From NCBI GenBank assembly GCA_903772945.1, contig CAICTM010000617.1:1-56402 (forward strand): 56,402 nucleotides of DNA. Direction: 5' to 3'. Source of the DNA: Seminavis robusta (Eukaryota > Bacillariophyta > Bacillariophyceae > Naviculales > Naviculaceae). The position numbers and the translations under genes were made by a program. The notes beneath the pieces were generated by a model. The model was not told the DNA's origin, searched no databases, and worked only from the letters and a program-made list of their open reading frames with translations. Numbering within the stretch: position 1 is the stretch's first letter; every line of letters begins with the position of its first letter. This document shows, piece after piece, positions 41,456 through 52,076 of this stretch.

Positions 41456-44328
41456 ATGTCGCGACAATGGCCTAGCAGTCAGTGGAATCAAGGGTATCGG
41501 GATCCCCGACAGCATTGGCAAACATATTACACTGGTAACTCGGGAGGAGGGTACGTTGATCGCACCGCCTCGACGCCACGAGAGATAGTACAAACAAAGA
41601 AAGCACCTAGCAGGCTGTCGAACTTTATACAAGATACACTATGCAAGCCATGCGAGACACTCAACGATGCTCAGGCCGAAGTGTCTAGATATTATGGGGG
41701 CTATTACATGGATGATTACTGCATCAAGGCAGATGGCACCGAGAGAGGAAGCAACTGCACAAAATACAAGTACCACTGCATTGCCACCAGGATGCAGCAA
41801 CAAACCGGCATACCTGTAAAATGCAAGTGGCGATGCCAGATAAGGAAGCAAACAGTGGAGGACCGAGAGACGTTCACAGTCTTCTCAAAGAGCTTCTTAC
41901 AGCATAATCATCCCATGAAACAGCATCCAAAATCACCACAGGAGCAACACGGACTACCTTTTGCTGTACAGAGCTTCATCCAATCAATGGTCCAGCATGA
42001 ACACAGTGTCAAGAACCGATGCATCCTAAAGATCCGACCTGAAGAGATTCGACAAGCACTAACCCAAGCAATTGAGTGCAGCAGACGCAGCAATAACGAC
42101 AGTCATCCACTGTATACATACACGTATCTTCTTCAACCGGACTTCCGAGAGCATCTCAAGGCACAACTCAGGAGTTACACGGACCACCAAAAGATCAAAT
42201 ATATGGATTCGCAATTGGGTAAAGCGCGTAGGTTGGACAATGCTTACAATCTATACAAAGCATTACAGAACTGGAGGTTGGACGTACCACCTGGATTCAG
42301 GGCAAGATGCTTCGAGACCGCGGATGAACTGGCGAGGCACTTCACGCGAACGTTGACGACATGTTCATCTTCGATCTAACCTTTGGAGAGGTGAATAGTC
42401 ACTTTGCAAAGGCTATGGAAGTAAATACCGAAAGCAAGAGAACAGAATACAAGGAAAAAATGGAACAAGCATTTTTCGCGACGTCTCCAACCGGTCTGTT
42501 CATGTTGCTTAACCTCGCAATGCGCAAGGAAGGAACAAGACAAACTGTGCAGACGGCACAGGGGGCATTGTGTTGATATGAGTACCCTTGTCGTTATTGG
42601 AGCACTGTCTGTAAAAGAAAGGGAGACACAAGGACAGGTCACAGCATCATTGAGACCAATCGCATATTTGCATGTCGGTGCTGAAAGGTTTTACCCTTAT
42701 TGTCTCACATTGTACGTTCTTCGAAACATCTGCTGGAAACTCTTCAATGTTGACTTCCAGTTGGACTGGGGCACATCCGATCGTGCCGACGCTTTCATCA
42801 AGGCACACAGGTACTTTCACAATCATCCAGCTTGTTGTGATGGTACCGTACCAGCTGGCAGGGTTGCCAAGGAAGACATCATCATTGAATTGGAAGTGCC
42901 GAAGGAACAGACCGATGCAAGATTGCCCAAAGCATCCCTCGCCATGATGCCCGAACAAACCGTGAGCTCGAACGCATCCATGGTATGTCCCACCATTGAC
43001 TGGATTGCATGGAGGGAACAAGCAAAGATTCCACCGCATGTACATGCAACAACTCTTTGTTACTTCCATGTGATGCAGCACTTCGCGAAGAATGATGGCT
43101 TTGTTAAGAAATTCAAAGATCGAACGTTCGCCAGAACAAACAAGAATGAAGGCAACGTTAAGTCAGAGGCATACCGACAAATCCAACTCATTCACCACTG
43201 CAAGACAATCCAACAGCGAGCCAAAGTTACAGAACTTGTGCTCCGACACTGGTCGGAAGAGCGACAGGAACCAGAAGCAGCGGAACATTTTCTTCGAATG
43301 TACGCGACTGGACCTTACGCGAATCATAATTATGCTTGCACCGGTCACTGTGGAGTGCCGTGCAGCAACTGCAGCAATGAAAGTCACAACCACCACGCAA
43401 TCAAAGCCAAGGACTCCCCTGTGGAATTGAATGTATCCCTTGCTCGTCTGCTGGTTGACACCTTGGTTAGTCTGTTGAGAAGGGATGCCATGGATAGAGA
43501 CGATCCATGCACAATCATTATCCCGCGAACGTGTTCCCTAATATGTCTCATCACAACAACGTTTGTCGAATTTGGTAGAGACATCGTTCCAATTTCGTCC
43601 AACGGAATGGGAGTACCAACTGCATGGATTGCCAACACAGGATTTCGAATCGGAATCCTTTGACCAAGGAAAGGATCGCTCTTGTAAGTTCTTCGCTCCA
43701 AGGGGACGATGAGCCTTTCGACGATTTGTATTCAGAGACCGGACAAGGGCGGGATGTTACGGCACGTAAAATGATTACAGTCACAAGAAATTGTTGCGTT
43801 CTTACCATGCGAACTGAAGATAATGCCATCGTTGGTGACTGTGAAGATTGTCGGAAAAGGAATGGCTATAACTGTCCAGCGGCAGCTGTGCTCCGAAGCA
43901 GATACGGACAATTCGATGTCGAGGTTGAGGATATGAGGAAGGTCCCAAGCAACACAAGACAGCGAGGATATAAAGCACAGGGAAGAGGCCGCAGAGAAGG
44001 AATGTATACTGGGGGACTTCTCAAGAATGGTTGAGTGGCCCGGAAGACTCCAAAGATGCTGGACACAAAGGCTGATTTCGTTAGTAGCCTTTCCATTGAA
44101 CACAAAGTGCAGGCAGTGAATTATCTTGGTTTGACCGTTTCAGATAGCCAGAGGTCCCGCTTCCAAGAAGTCCACAGCACCAGCAAGAACGTCGAGGACT
44201 CCATGTGCACTCAAGAACTCCTACTATTCATCAAAGATGGACCACTGTACCGTCGTAACCAGCAAGTAGCTCTGCAGAGTCAACGAAACAAGAGCAGTGA
44301 GCCGTACGCATCTGTATCGAAAAAATGA
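41456..44328 (+). pseudogene. Decayed MULE (Mutator-like) transposase
   Basis: The protein reads through several frames. 41456 to about 42350 carries a zinc-binding, FLYWCH/FAR1-like start (CTKYKYHCIATRMQQQTG, KCKWRCQIRKQ, LQHNHP). A shifted piece to 42576 has DDMFIFDLTFGEV, the likely first catalytic Asp region. From 42578 another frame holds the DWGTSDRADAFI region and TLCYFHVMQHFAK, the C..H feature of MULE transposases. About 43580-43700 reads EWEYQLHGLPTQDFESESFD in a third frame. From there the last frame has a SWIM-like CEDCRKRNGYNCPAA in which the final His is replaced by Ala. An in-frame TGA at 44032-44034 is followed by more coding-like sequence to 44328. At least four frameshifts and one stop mean it is not functional. 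Confidence 0.8.
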
Positions 44329-44340
44329 AGTTGACGCACC

Positions 44341-44386
44341 GATCTTACCGTCGTCAGCATGTCGATCTTACCGTCGTCAGCATGTC
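44341..44386 (+). repeat. Perfect 23-bp tandem duplication
   Basis: GATCTTACCGTCGTCAGCAT followed by GTC occurs twice in a row with no mismatch, just after the decayed transposase. It is a recent local duplication. Confidence 0.9.
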
Positions 44387-44776
44387 GGCTTCAGCCTTTG
44401 GTGCGTTGCTCTTTTCATGACGCAGGCTGGAGCACGAAACGTCGGAACGGCAGTATGTAACAGATAAGCAACATATATTACTTAGATTGCTGCGACGGGC
44501 TGTGCTTTCGGAAGATTGCTGGAATGCACTCTTACTTCCTTGACAGTGGCTAAACCATCTATCCTCAGGTCCCGCGGTGACCATAGCGACGTGCAAGATG
44601 GCAAGTGAGCAATACATTGTTGTTGAGTATGTACAAACCGATTGGACGTCCCGTTTGACCAGATCCGACACGACCGTTTGGTTGCCACAAATAGTTCATA
44701 ATTCGGCGGAACAGCCTCCCTGAACCACTTTCGAAATATTCCTTCGTTGCTGTTTTCCTTTCAACAACCATTCACC

Positions 44777-46457
44777 ATGGCCGACCGTCCCCGTACCGTG
44801 AACATCGTCATACCCCTTCGCCCCCGAAGAAGCCCTTGGTGAAGCGAGCAGGCTTCGCGAAGATGACCACTGCTGGAAAGTTTCCTGGCTTTGTCATTGC
44901 TCGTCAACTCGTCGAACGTCAAGGGACTGCCAGTGGAAGTACCCAGGTGGCTGTGGCTCGTTCTCGTTCGGCACCTGTTCCTCGGTTGCCAACTTTATCG
45001 TTCTCCAGTGTGACGCGGATCGAAGCTCTCCAGGTCATCGTACTCTTCCTTCTTTGTCCAAGAAGACCGACACCATCACTGGCCCAGTCTCTCAGCCAAT
45101 GGTTGCACGCCGTGAGCTTCCAGAAGATCCCATCGATGAATTTCCCATCGACGATGCCGTCCTTGCTTTGGTTCGCAAGCAAGAGAAGACTCTCCTTGGG
45201 ATTCGCTCACTTCGTCACGCCCACCTCGGTCATCTCGGTGACAACTTGTACCGCATTGACTTGCCTGAACGTGTGCTTGGTGGGTGGTCTGAGGTTGATG
45301 ATGTCACTCGTGAAAGTCTTGACATGACCCTTGCGTGGATGTTCAACAAACAAAAGGAATTGGAGGAATACCCCTTTTACCATGGTCAGGAAGGTGACTA
45401 TCCTTTGCCACCCGTCGGCCAAAAGATTGATCTCTGTGGTGTTCCGAAGGAGTATTCCACTATTTTCCATGAGAAGCTTCGTCTCTTCTTGATGGAAATC
45501 ACTTCGCGTCCTCGTGAATGGCCTATCATCTGCCGTGCCATGAAGTGGTCCCGCTTTGAGTTTCATCGTCGCAAGCTTTCCTTCGATGCCTGCTACCCAT
45601 GGAAGGGTTTCACCTGCATTCCTTTGGTTCGACTGACCAACGAGGATATTGAAAGTCAGACTTACGATGACCATCGCATGGGGTACCTTTGTCGGACGCC
45701 GGAGAATTACTTGAACCATACCATGCATCGGTGTGGTATGGATCCATACTTCCTGCGCCACCCTCCTTCAGATGATGACTCGGCCTTGGATGACCACGCC
45801 AGCTCTGTCGATTGGATTACCCAACAAGATGCCACTGACAGCGAGCAGAGCGACGACGATGCCGATGGACAGAATGGCGCCGACGATGTGCAAGACAACA
45901 ACGACGACCATGATGAAGCCGATGGAAGTGAAGAGGAGGTAGAAGAAGAGGAGGTAGAAGAAGAGGAGGTAGAAGAAGAGGAGGTAGAAGAAGAGGAGGT
46001 AGAAGAAGAGGACCGTAAGCCATCTGCGAAGCCTTCTGTGTCCACTCCAAGTACTCGACAAATGACTCCAAAGAAGCGTGCGACACCATCCGATTCCCTT
46101 GGATCTGGAAAGCGACAGCATTTGCCTCCAATGTCAAATCGTTCCAGGGTCACGGACGATACCATTGATGGGGATCACCCCATGGCGAAGCTTCCTCCGG
46201 TTGAAGTTCGCAAGAAGAGCACCACTCTGTTCTGTAGTCCTATGGGAAGCAACTCGGCAGCATCCGAATCCGGTGGTGATAGCCCTCCCATTGATGTTCC
46301 TCTCTGCCAGTCTCCTGTCTTCTCTGTGACCTCTTCTGTCACTGGAACATCGGCTGGAACATCCAAGGCTCATGTTCGCCGTTCTCTTGCAAGTTCACTC
46401 ATGATGACTCAGACTCTTACTCGACAATCTACTAGTGATGCAGAGGAGGAAGCTTGA
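44777..46457 (+). pseudogene. Broken transposon-type gene of unknown family
   Basis: From an ATG at 44777 (MADRPRTVNIVI) the frame shifts near 44820 into PKKPLVKRAGFAKMTTAGKF and again near 45030 into SSPGHRTLPSLSKKTDTITG. It then stays open for over 450 residues to 46457. The long part has a globular region (RIDLPERVLGGWSEVDDVTR; WPIICRAMKWSRFEFHRRKL; CYPWKGFTCIPLVRL), then an Asp-rich stretch, a Glu-Val repeat block and a Ser/Thr-rich tail. I do not recognise the fold. It follows a decayed MULE in the same orientation, and its overall plan (globular start, charged low-complexity tail) recalls the accessory gene of the transposon at 51.5 kb, without clear sequence similarity. The upstream shifts could also mean a start inside the long frame. 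Confidence 0.55.
45930..46010 (+). repeat. 15-bp tandem repeat encoding Glu-Glu-Glu-Glu-Val
   Basis: About five perfect units of GAAGAGGAGGTAGAA within the broken gene, giving a run of EEVEE pentapeptides. Perfect units suggest recent slippage. Confidence 0.85.
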
Positions 46458-47483
46458 TATGTCTGTTCCGGAATGTATTGTGCGTGGTGAGGTTCTTCGA
46501 TTGGTGCATGCCATTGATTGAATCCAATGAGTCCACTCGGCGAATGAGTCACTCGCTGTTTTGGTCAGCGATCTCTTCAAAGTATGAGTCATGTATGTGG
46601 GATCGCCTGTGCGTCTATGAATTGCAGCGAGTACGGTTTAACAGGTTTGGTATCTAGATGTTCTTTGGTGTTCCTCAGTGGCAGTATTGGTCACGTATTG
46701 GAGTTCTGGTAATTATTTAACCGACATGAATACCTATATATCCAATCAACTACATGTGACTAGCCACTTCTCTGTTATGCTCTTGTTTCCGGCCTGTGTG
46801 GTGCACTTCGATTCATAGCCGTTGACTAGTGGCTGCTGACTTCAATACCGCATTATTTATCTGGCAATTGATCAAGCGAATGAAGCCAAAACGGAAGCAG
46901 AAAGGGAAACCCAACTAGCTAGTACTGCTCCGAATTGTGGATATAATATCACACCTGGTAGTTAAATCCCACTTTGTTTTAAACTTTCACCGAAGAAGGC
47001 GCACCGTACACAAAATCTTAGTGAGAGATCCAATCAGCTCTGGTGGTCATACACGTGCATCTATGCAAGCTGCATTTAAGTACGTAGTTGGTCCTAGTTG
47101 TAGCCACTGAGCTCCACTGTGAATTGCTGTACAGTCCAATGAATCATTTTGGAGGCGTCAGAGGAACAAAGTCCTCTTTTTCTTCTCCAAAAACGACCAT
47201 CGAGAAAAAGAGTTAAAACGGTTAGTTTCTTTTTTATGTCATGTCTTGTCCACAGGTATTAACACAGCGACGTTACTAGGTGCGGTGGACATGTGGTCTT
47301 CGACGATCGACGATCAGCTTTCCGTCATCTATCTTCCCACAAGCTCTCGGTACATTGTAGCATTCGTTTCCCAAGATTGCCGTGCACTCACCTTCTGCGT
47401 TCCATTTCATTTCATTTTTACTTTTCCCCACCTATCAGCGGCACCAGTAACGTTGACTGCCTTCCCCTATTGAAATTCTGACC
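46458..47483. other. Gene-poor stretch
   Basis: No supported gene in about 1 kb upstream of the TPR-like gene. Near 47170-47216 there is a TTTTTCTTCTCC and CGAGAAAAAGAG pair, and CTAGCTAG occurs at 46915. Confidence 0.45.
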
Positions 47484-48233
47484 ATGAATTTCAGCCCACC
47501 CAACAGTGCCGCTGAGCATGATGAATTCCTCCGCACACTTGTGCGCCTCAATCAGGAGGGTATCGACCGTTTGAAGGTAAAGGATATGCGAGGAGCAGTT
47601 CGCTTCTTTGCAAATGCTGTGGAACTGGCTCGTATCAGAACGAACACAGTACCAGCGATGGACATTGAAGAAGACTTAGCGGCTCCATCCAAGCTCAGAT
47701 TGGTTTCAGTGCCTCTCCCCCCTCTTGGTCAACGGGCTGACGAATCCATCCTTCATGTTCACAATTGTGCCTTTCAGGTGATGTTTCATCGTCCTACCAC
47801 AGGAGACCACCACCAACCCATGAATGCCAGTGACACCAACGCCATCGTTACCGCCATTCTCTTCAATCTCGGCTTGGCATGCCACTCGTTGGGCATGCAA
47901 TTCCAGAGTGCACAGCATCTGCAAAAGGCATGCAACTTGTACAATCTCTGTGTGACGCGGATGATCCCAAGACTGCTGCCCGACCATCATCCATTGGGCG
48001 CTAAAACCATCATGACGGTTGTTTGCCTCAACAACCAAGCCCAGATCTACTACGATTGTTGGGGCAACGTGCCTCTGGCGATGGAACTGGCCACTCAGAT
48101 CCAACGTCACGTGGATCAGTTGAAAACCTCCCAGAATGGGCAACGGCTCATTGGTTCTTCAGAAGTAGGGGACATTCTCTTGAATGCTTACATCATGTTG
48201 CATTCCAACCGGATCACTTCAGCAGCGGCTTGA
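47484..48233 (+). CDS. Probable TPR-like helical repeat protein
   Basis: The 249-aa product begins MNFSPPNSAAEHDEFLRTLV. Helix pairs with the Ala/Leu/Gly spacing of tetratricopeptide repeats are visible: LNQEGIDRLKVKDMRGAVRF then FANAVELARI (residues about 23-50), ILFNLGLACHSLGMQF then QSAQHLQKACNLYNLCV (about 125-157), and TVVCLNNQAQIYYDCWGNVP then LAMELATQIQRHV (about 178-212). Proteins of this plan are common in diatom genomes and usually have no assigned role. Protein-protein contacts are the likely function. No signal peptide or membrane helix was seen. It stands 470 bases upstream of the PhoX-like gene on the same strand. Confidence 0.72.
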   Translation: MNFSPPNSAAEHDEFLRTLVRLNQEGIDRLKVKDMRGAVRFFANAVELARIRTNTVPAMDIEEDLAAPSKLRLVSVPLPPLGQRADESILHVHNCAFQVMFHRPTTGDHHQPMNASDTNAIVTAILFNLGLACHSLGMQFQSAQHLQKACNLYNLCVTRMIPRLLPDHHPLGAKTIMTVVCLNNQAQIYYDCWGNVPLAMELATQIQRHVDQLKTSQNGQRLIGSSEVGDILLNAYIMLHSNRITSAAA

Positions 48234-48703
48234 TACTCCTGCTGCAAGGAAACGGCAGTAAAGGGACTCTCACTTTCCCTTCCAGTTTTGGCTACATACA
48301 TGTTTTCATCATAAAAGAGATGATTAGCTTATTTTAAACAGTTTTGCAATTTTTGCCTCCACCGGGAGCTCCCTTTCCCTGGCTCCCTAGCTAGTATTAA
48401 TAGTTGGTTGCAGACTGTAGTTAGTTGTATTCTGCTCTCCAACCCGGTGGTAGCAGCCTTATTCTGTGTACGTAGAGGGGCACACGGTTTGCACGTGGTT
48501 GGGCCGCTGTTTCAGCGAAAGTGAGGAAACTTCCATTCAACGCACACGTTCCCATTCACGCTCACGGGACTGCGAGCATTCGTCATTCACACGAAAGATT
48601 CCTCCCTTCGTCTCGTCGTCTCATTTTTGGCCATTGGTCCTTCTATGTATTCTCTGTGTTCAGTACATGTATCATCAGCCCCTCCAAGTACGAAAAATCT
48701 TCG

Positions 48704-50905
48704 ATGCCACCATCCTTCTACAAGAGTCTCAACGACCCTCCTGATTCCTTGGATGATCCTGGTGAAAGTGGCGGTGGAAGATTTGGGTTCTTCTCTTTTT
48801 GGGGTTGTTGGAATGCTGGACGCAGAGAATTGCGAGTGGAAGGAGAAAGGAGGAGCCGCCCTCGCTATCTACTGGGATGGGTGTTCTGTGCGGTTGTGGT
48901 ATTGTTGGTGATTATCATTCCGGTATCACTCTCGTCGTCTCGGGGAAATCAGAGCTCTTCGGGAATCCAAGAAAATCCAGACCTGGATCAAGATACCGTT
49001 GGTGCCGAATTCACACCTGATCCTTCGCCTGCACCGTTCCTCTCCTCCAGCAGATTCCCAACTTTCGCCCCTGCTAGTACAACGGGAGCTTCTTCCAGCC
49101 AGGCCCCTACGTTGTGTATTGGAAGAAGCAAGCCATTGACCTTCTTGTCGTCAACCTTGTTTTGGGGGTGCGGGAATGACGCGACAGTGCCTGATGAGAA
49201 TACAGAGAACCAGCCAACAGCTATGCCTGTCACAACATCTCCAACATTTCAACCTAACAATCAAGGATTCCTGATAGAATCTACAACGTTACACCCAACG
49301 TTACACCCAACTCTCAGACCTTCGACGAATGAAATCATGACACACTTTCCCACCTTTAAACCTATTGACGAAACACTACCCCCTACTCCCAAACCAACAC
49401 TGAGCCCTTCCCAGGCGCCAACATCTGGTCCCACAGGAAAGCCAACTCTTAGCCCAACCTTCTCACCCACACTCATTCCTACTTTCTCGCCAAGCACTTC
49501 GCCCACTTCGTTGCCGCCTTCCGAAGTAATCGACACATCTCCCCCAAGTGTGTCGCCATCAGGAATTCAAACGCCATCTCCGACCCCACAACCTACAACA
49601 AAATCGCCCACATGGACACCAACATTTGCTCCAACAACATCGCCAATATGGACGCCAACGGATGCACCAACATTTGAGCCTCTCCAAGAAGAATACATTC
49701 CGGGTCTTTTGGTCAATCAACGGGAAGGACTGCTGTTGTCGTCCGGTCTGACAGCACGCGTCATTGCCGTGACAGGTAGTCCCGTCATATACGACAGTCC
49801 TCTCGCTCCTCGATTAGCCAACAACAACAAAAATAATGATCGACAACTCGAGTCGGAGGTGGTCTTTCATGATTGGCCGGATGGTGGAGCCGTCTTTGCC
49901 GACACCAACACGAGCGGGAATCCCGGGGGGTGGATCTATGTGTCCAATTCGGAACACGACGATGAGGGTGAAGGTGGTGTGGGCGCCATTACCTTTGACC
50001 AGCACGGGCTCGTCGTCAAGTATGAACGAGTATTGGAAGGGACTACAATGAATTGTGGTGGGGGACGGACACCATGGCACTCGTGGATTTCTTGCGAAGA
50101 ATACGGGGATGGAGATGGCAACATTTACCAGGTGGATCCCGCAGGCATACGACCACCGGAAAAACTGACTCTGGGAATGGAAGGGGGCGATTGGGAAGCC
50201 TTTGCGTATGATGTACGAAATCGAGAGCTGCCATACTTCTTTGTCACCGAAGACACGAGCGACGGTGCCCTGCAGCGTTTCCTGCCCGAACTAGTCGATT
50301 GGGACCGCGATCCTTGGAAGATGCTCCATGGCAATGGTACGGTGGAGTACCTCGTCCTAACGCCAAGCTTTCTGGACGGCTCCACGGGAACCTTTCGGTG
50401 GACAACCAATCGAGAAGAGGCGCAGGAGAACGCCAATGATATATACCCCAACACAGAGGGGATCGATGTGCACAACGGAATCATGTACTTTGTCTGCAAG
50501 GAAATCAAAATGATGTTCCAGCTGGACCTGGACGCATTTGTTTACACCCGTCGGTCAACCGAATCGGGGGCTTTCAGTGGCGAACCCGATCAACTGCGAA
50601 GGATAATCACAACGGGAGAAGAGGGAGAGCAAGATAGGAATAATAATCACTTTCTCTTTTTCACGGAAGATGGAGGTGATGCAGCAGGGATCCACGGCCG
50701 TGACGAGACCGGATTGTTCTTCACAGTGCTTGAGAGCACCGAATACAGCGATGAAACAACTGGATTGGCCTTCACTCCAGACTACACCCATCTCTACATT
50801 GCCTACCAAAACGATGGTATCCTGTTTGATATCACACGCATTGATGGGCAACCGTTTCATGCCAAGTCTTTGAACATCAAGTACCATGCTACCGGTACAA
50901 CATGA
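48704..50905 (+). CDS. Membrane-anchored DUF839/PhoX-like protein
   Basis: The 733-aa product has a Gly/Arg-rich cytoplasmic start, one membrane helix (LLGWVFCAVVVLLVIIIPVS, residues about 66-87), a long Thr/Pro/Ser stalk with repeated PTxSPT words (residues about 110-330), and a C-terminal domain. That domain starts near EEYIPGLLVNQREGLLLSSG and contains MNCGGGRTPWHSWISCEEYG, the signature of the DUF839/PhoX family, then YFFVTEDTSDGALQRFLP, NTEGIDVHNGIMYF and GLAFTPDYTHLYIAYQ, which read as beta-propeller blades. PhoX enzymes are calcium-dependent alkaline phosphatases, but relatives of this shape are also uncharacterised, so phosphatase activity is only possible. The arrangement puts the domain outside the cell or in the secretory lumen, on a stalk like that of cell-wall-linked proteins. 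The frame is open upstream to 48521; MPPSFYKSL is the better start. Confidence 0.83.
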   Translation: MPPSFYKSLNDPPDSLDDPGESGGGRFGFFSFWGCWNAGRRELRVEGERRSRPRYLLGWVFCAVVVLLVIIIPVSLSSSRGNQSSSGIQENPDLDQDTVGAEFTPDPSPAPFLSSSRFPTFAPASTTGASSSQAPTLCIGRSKPLTFLSSTLFWGCGNDATVPDENTENQPTAMPVTTSPTFQPNNQGFLIESTTLHPTLHPTLRPSTNEIMTHFPTFKPIDETLPPTPKPTLSPSQAPTSGPTGKPTLSPTFSPTLIPTFSPSTSPTSLPPSEVIDTSPPSVSPSGIQTPSPTPQPTTKSPTWTPTFAPTTSPIWTPTDAPTFEPLQEEYIPGLLVNQREGLLLSSGLTARVIAVTGSPVIYDSPLAPRLANNNKNNDRQLESEVVFHDWPDGGAVFADTNTSGNPGGWIYVSNSEHDDEGEGGVGAITFDQHGLVVKYERVLEGTTMNCGGGRTPWHSWISCEEYGDGDGNIYQVDPAGIRPPEKLTLGMEGGDWEAFAYDVRNRELPYFFVTEDTSDGALQRFLPELVDWDRDPWKMLHGNGTVEYLVLTPSFLDGSTGTFRWTTNREEAQENANDIYPNTEGIDVHNGIMYFVCKEIKMMFQLDLDAFVYTRRSTESGAFSGEPDQLRRIITTGEEGEQDRNNNHFLFFTEDGGDAAGIHGRDETGLFFTVLESTEYSDETTGLAFTPDYTHLYIAYQNDGILFDITRIDGQPFHAKSLNIKYHATGTT

Positions 50906-51479
50906 CACACCTAACCATACGAGAATTACAGCTACATCTTGGCTGGGCACGTACGGTACCGAAGCTTATCACGGCAAAAGCATCATGCGAAGGCCACATG
51001 TACCGGTACCATGCTAAGTTGCCCTTCATGGCTGCTGGCTATCATCTTGCTTCTAAAAATCGAAGTCGTGCACAGCGTCCGCGGGGCTGTATCGAGAAGG
51101 AACAATGGGGTGACCTGCAACTACCTTCTTTATATCTTTATCGGCTGCGGGGTTCATTTCGGGGTGCATAGTGGATAGTGTCTTCTCAATGACCAAGGGA
51201 ATTGACCCTGGCAAACTTCTTGCATCAATCGATGACAACTCCTTTATCGGTCAATTTCGTAGCCACTAAATGTAGCTAGCTATTTCAAGGATAGGCAGGT
51301 CCCCCAACCGAATTAAGTTAGCTACCGGCAGCCAGCCATCCACAGCAAGCTCTAGCTGTACTGCAGTAGCAGTCACATCACGTGTACCGTGTACATATAC
51401 CGGTACCGTTGCAAAACAGCAAGACTGCCAACTCAGTTCGTGGTTCTTGGGGGTTCCTCGATTGATTTCGGATTTTTAA
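50906..51479. other. Intergenic region left of the transposon
   Basis: Holds two CCGGTACC words (about 51003 and 51399) and a CTAGCTAGCTA run at 51272, with only short ORFs. The last bases, 51472-51479 (ATTTTTAA), form the left candidate target-site duplication. Confidence 0.5.
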
Positions 51480-51493
51480 TTAAGGATGTCACA
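51480..51493 (+). repeat. Left terminal inverted repeat of the transposon
   Basis: TTAAGGATGTCACA, identical to the reverse complement of 56363-56376. Confidence 0.7.
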
Positions 51494-52076
51494 GCCTCTT
51501 CGTAATCTTAACACCAAGGACTTCAAAATTGCTCGATAGCAGCACGCAAGAATCTCATCTCATCACACAACATGGTGTCTATTTTATGTGCTGTTGCACC
51601 CATTCTAAGCAGGTTTCTCCCATTAGATGCCATATTCCATCTTAAAGAGTAGATTCTCAGCTTTCAGATGCACCATACCCTGCCATGAGCAGTGCTGTAA
51701 TGGGTGAGATTGCTGCATGCGAAGTCAGGATAATGGGATTTGCGTCGGCACACTTACCTGTAGCTGTTATCCATACATAGAGCCTCATCGGTGGCAGGAC
51801 CACGTGCATCTGATAGACCGTGCTTTACTTAGTCTACAAACATACTTCGTCTTTGTCTTGATGTTGACTTGTTAGGAAGCTATTGCTGTTGGAGTGGTCG
51901 ACATCTTCTGTTGTTGTTGCAACAGCAATTGATGGATTTCTTTCCTCCGAAAAGAAGTCAGAATCGCTGTTGGCTGTCCTGCTCGCGATGGAATTTCGAT
52001 GAGAGACAAACAAAGAAGTGAGAGTAGTTGACTCACTTTTGCGCCATTCCGTTGAGTTTGTTACTTACGCGACGCA

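Noticed and set aside
45768..46165. Minus-strand ORFs with Ser/Thr/Leu runs
   Set aside because: They are the reverse of the Glu-Val repeat on the plus strand.
48521..48703. 61-codon upstream extension of the PhoX-like frame
   Set aside because: The type II membrane protein layout is complete from MPPSFYKSL, and the extension reads like leader sequence.
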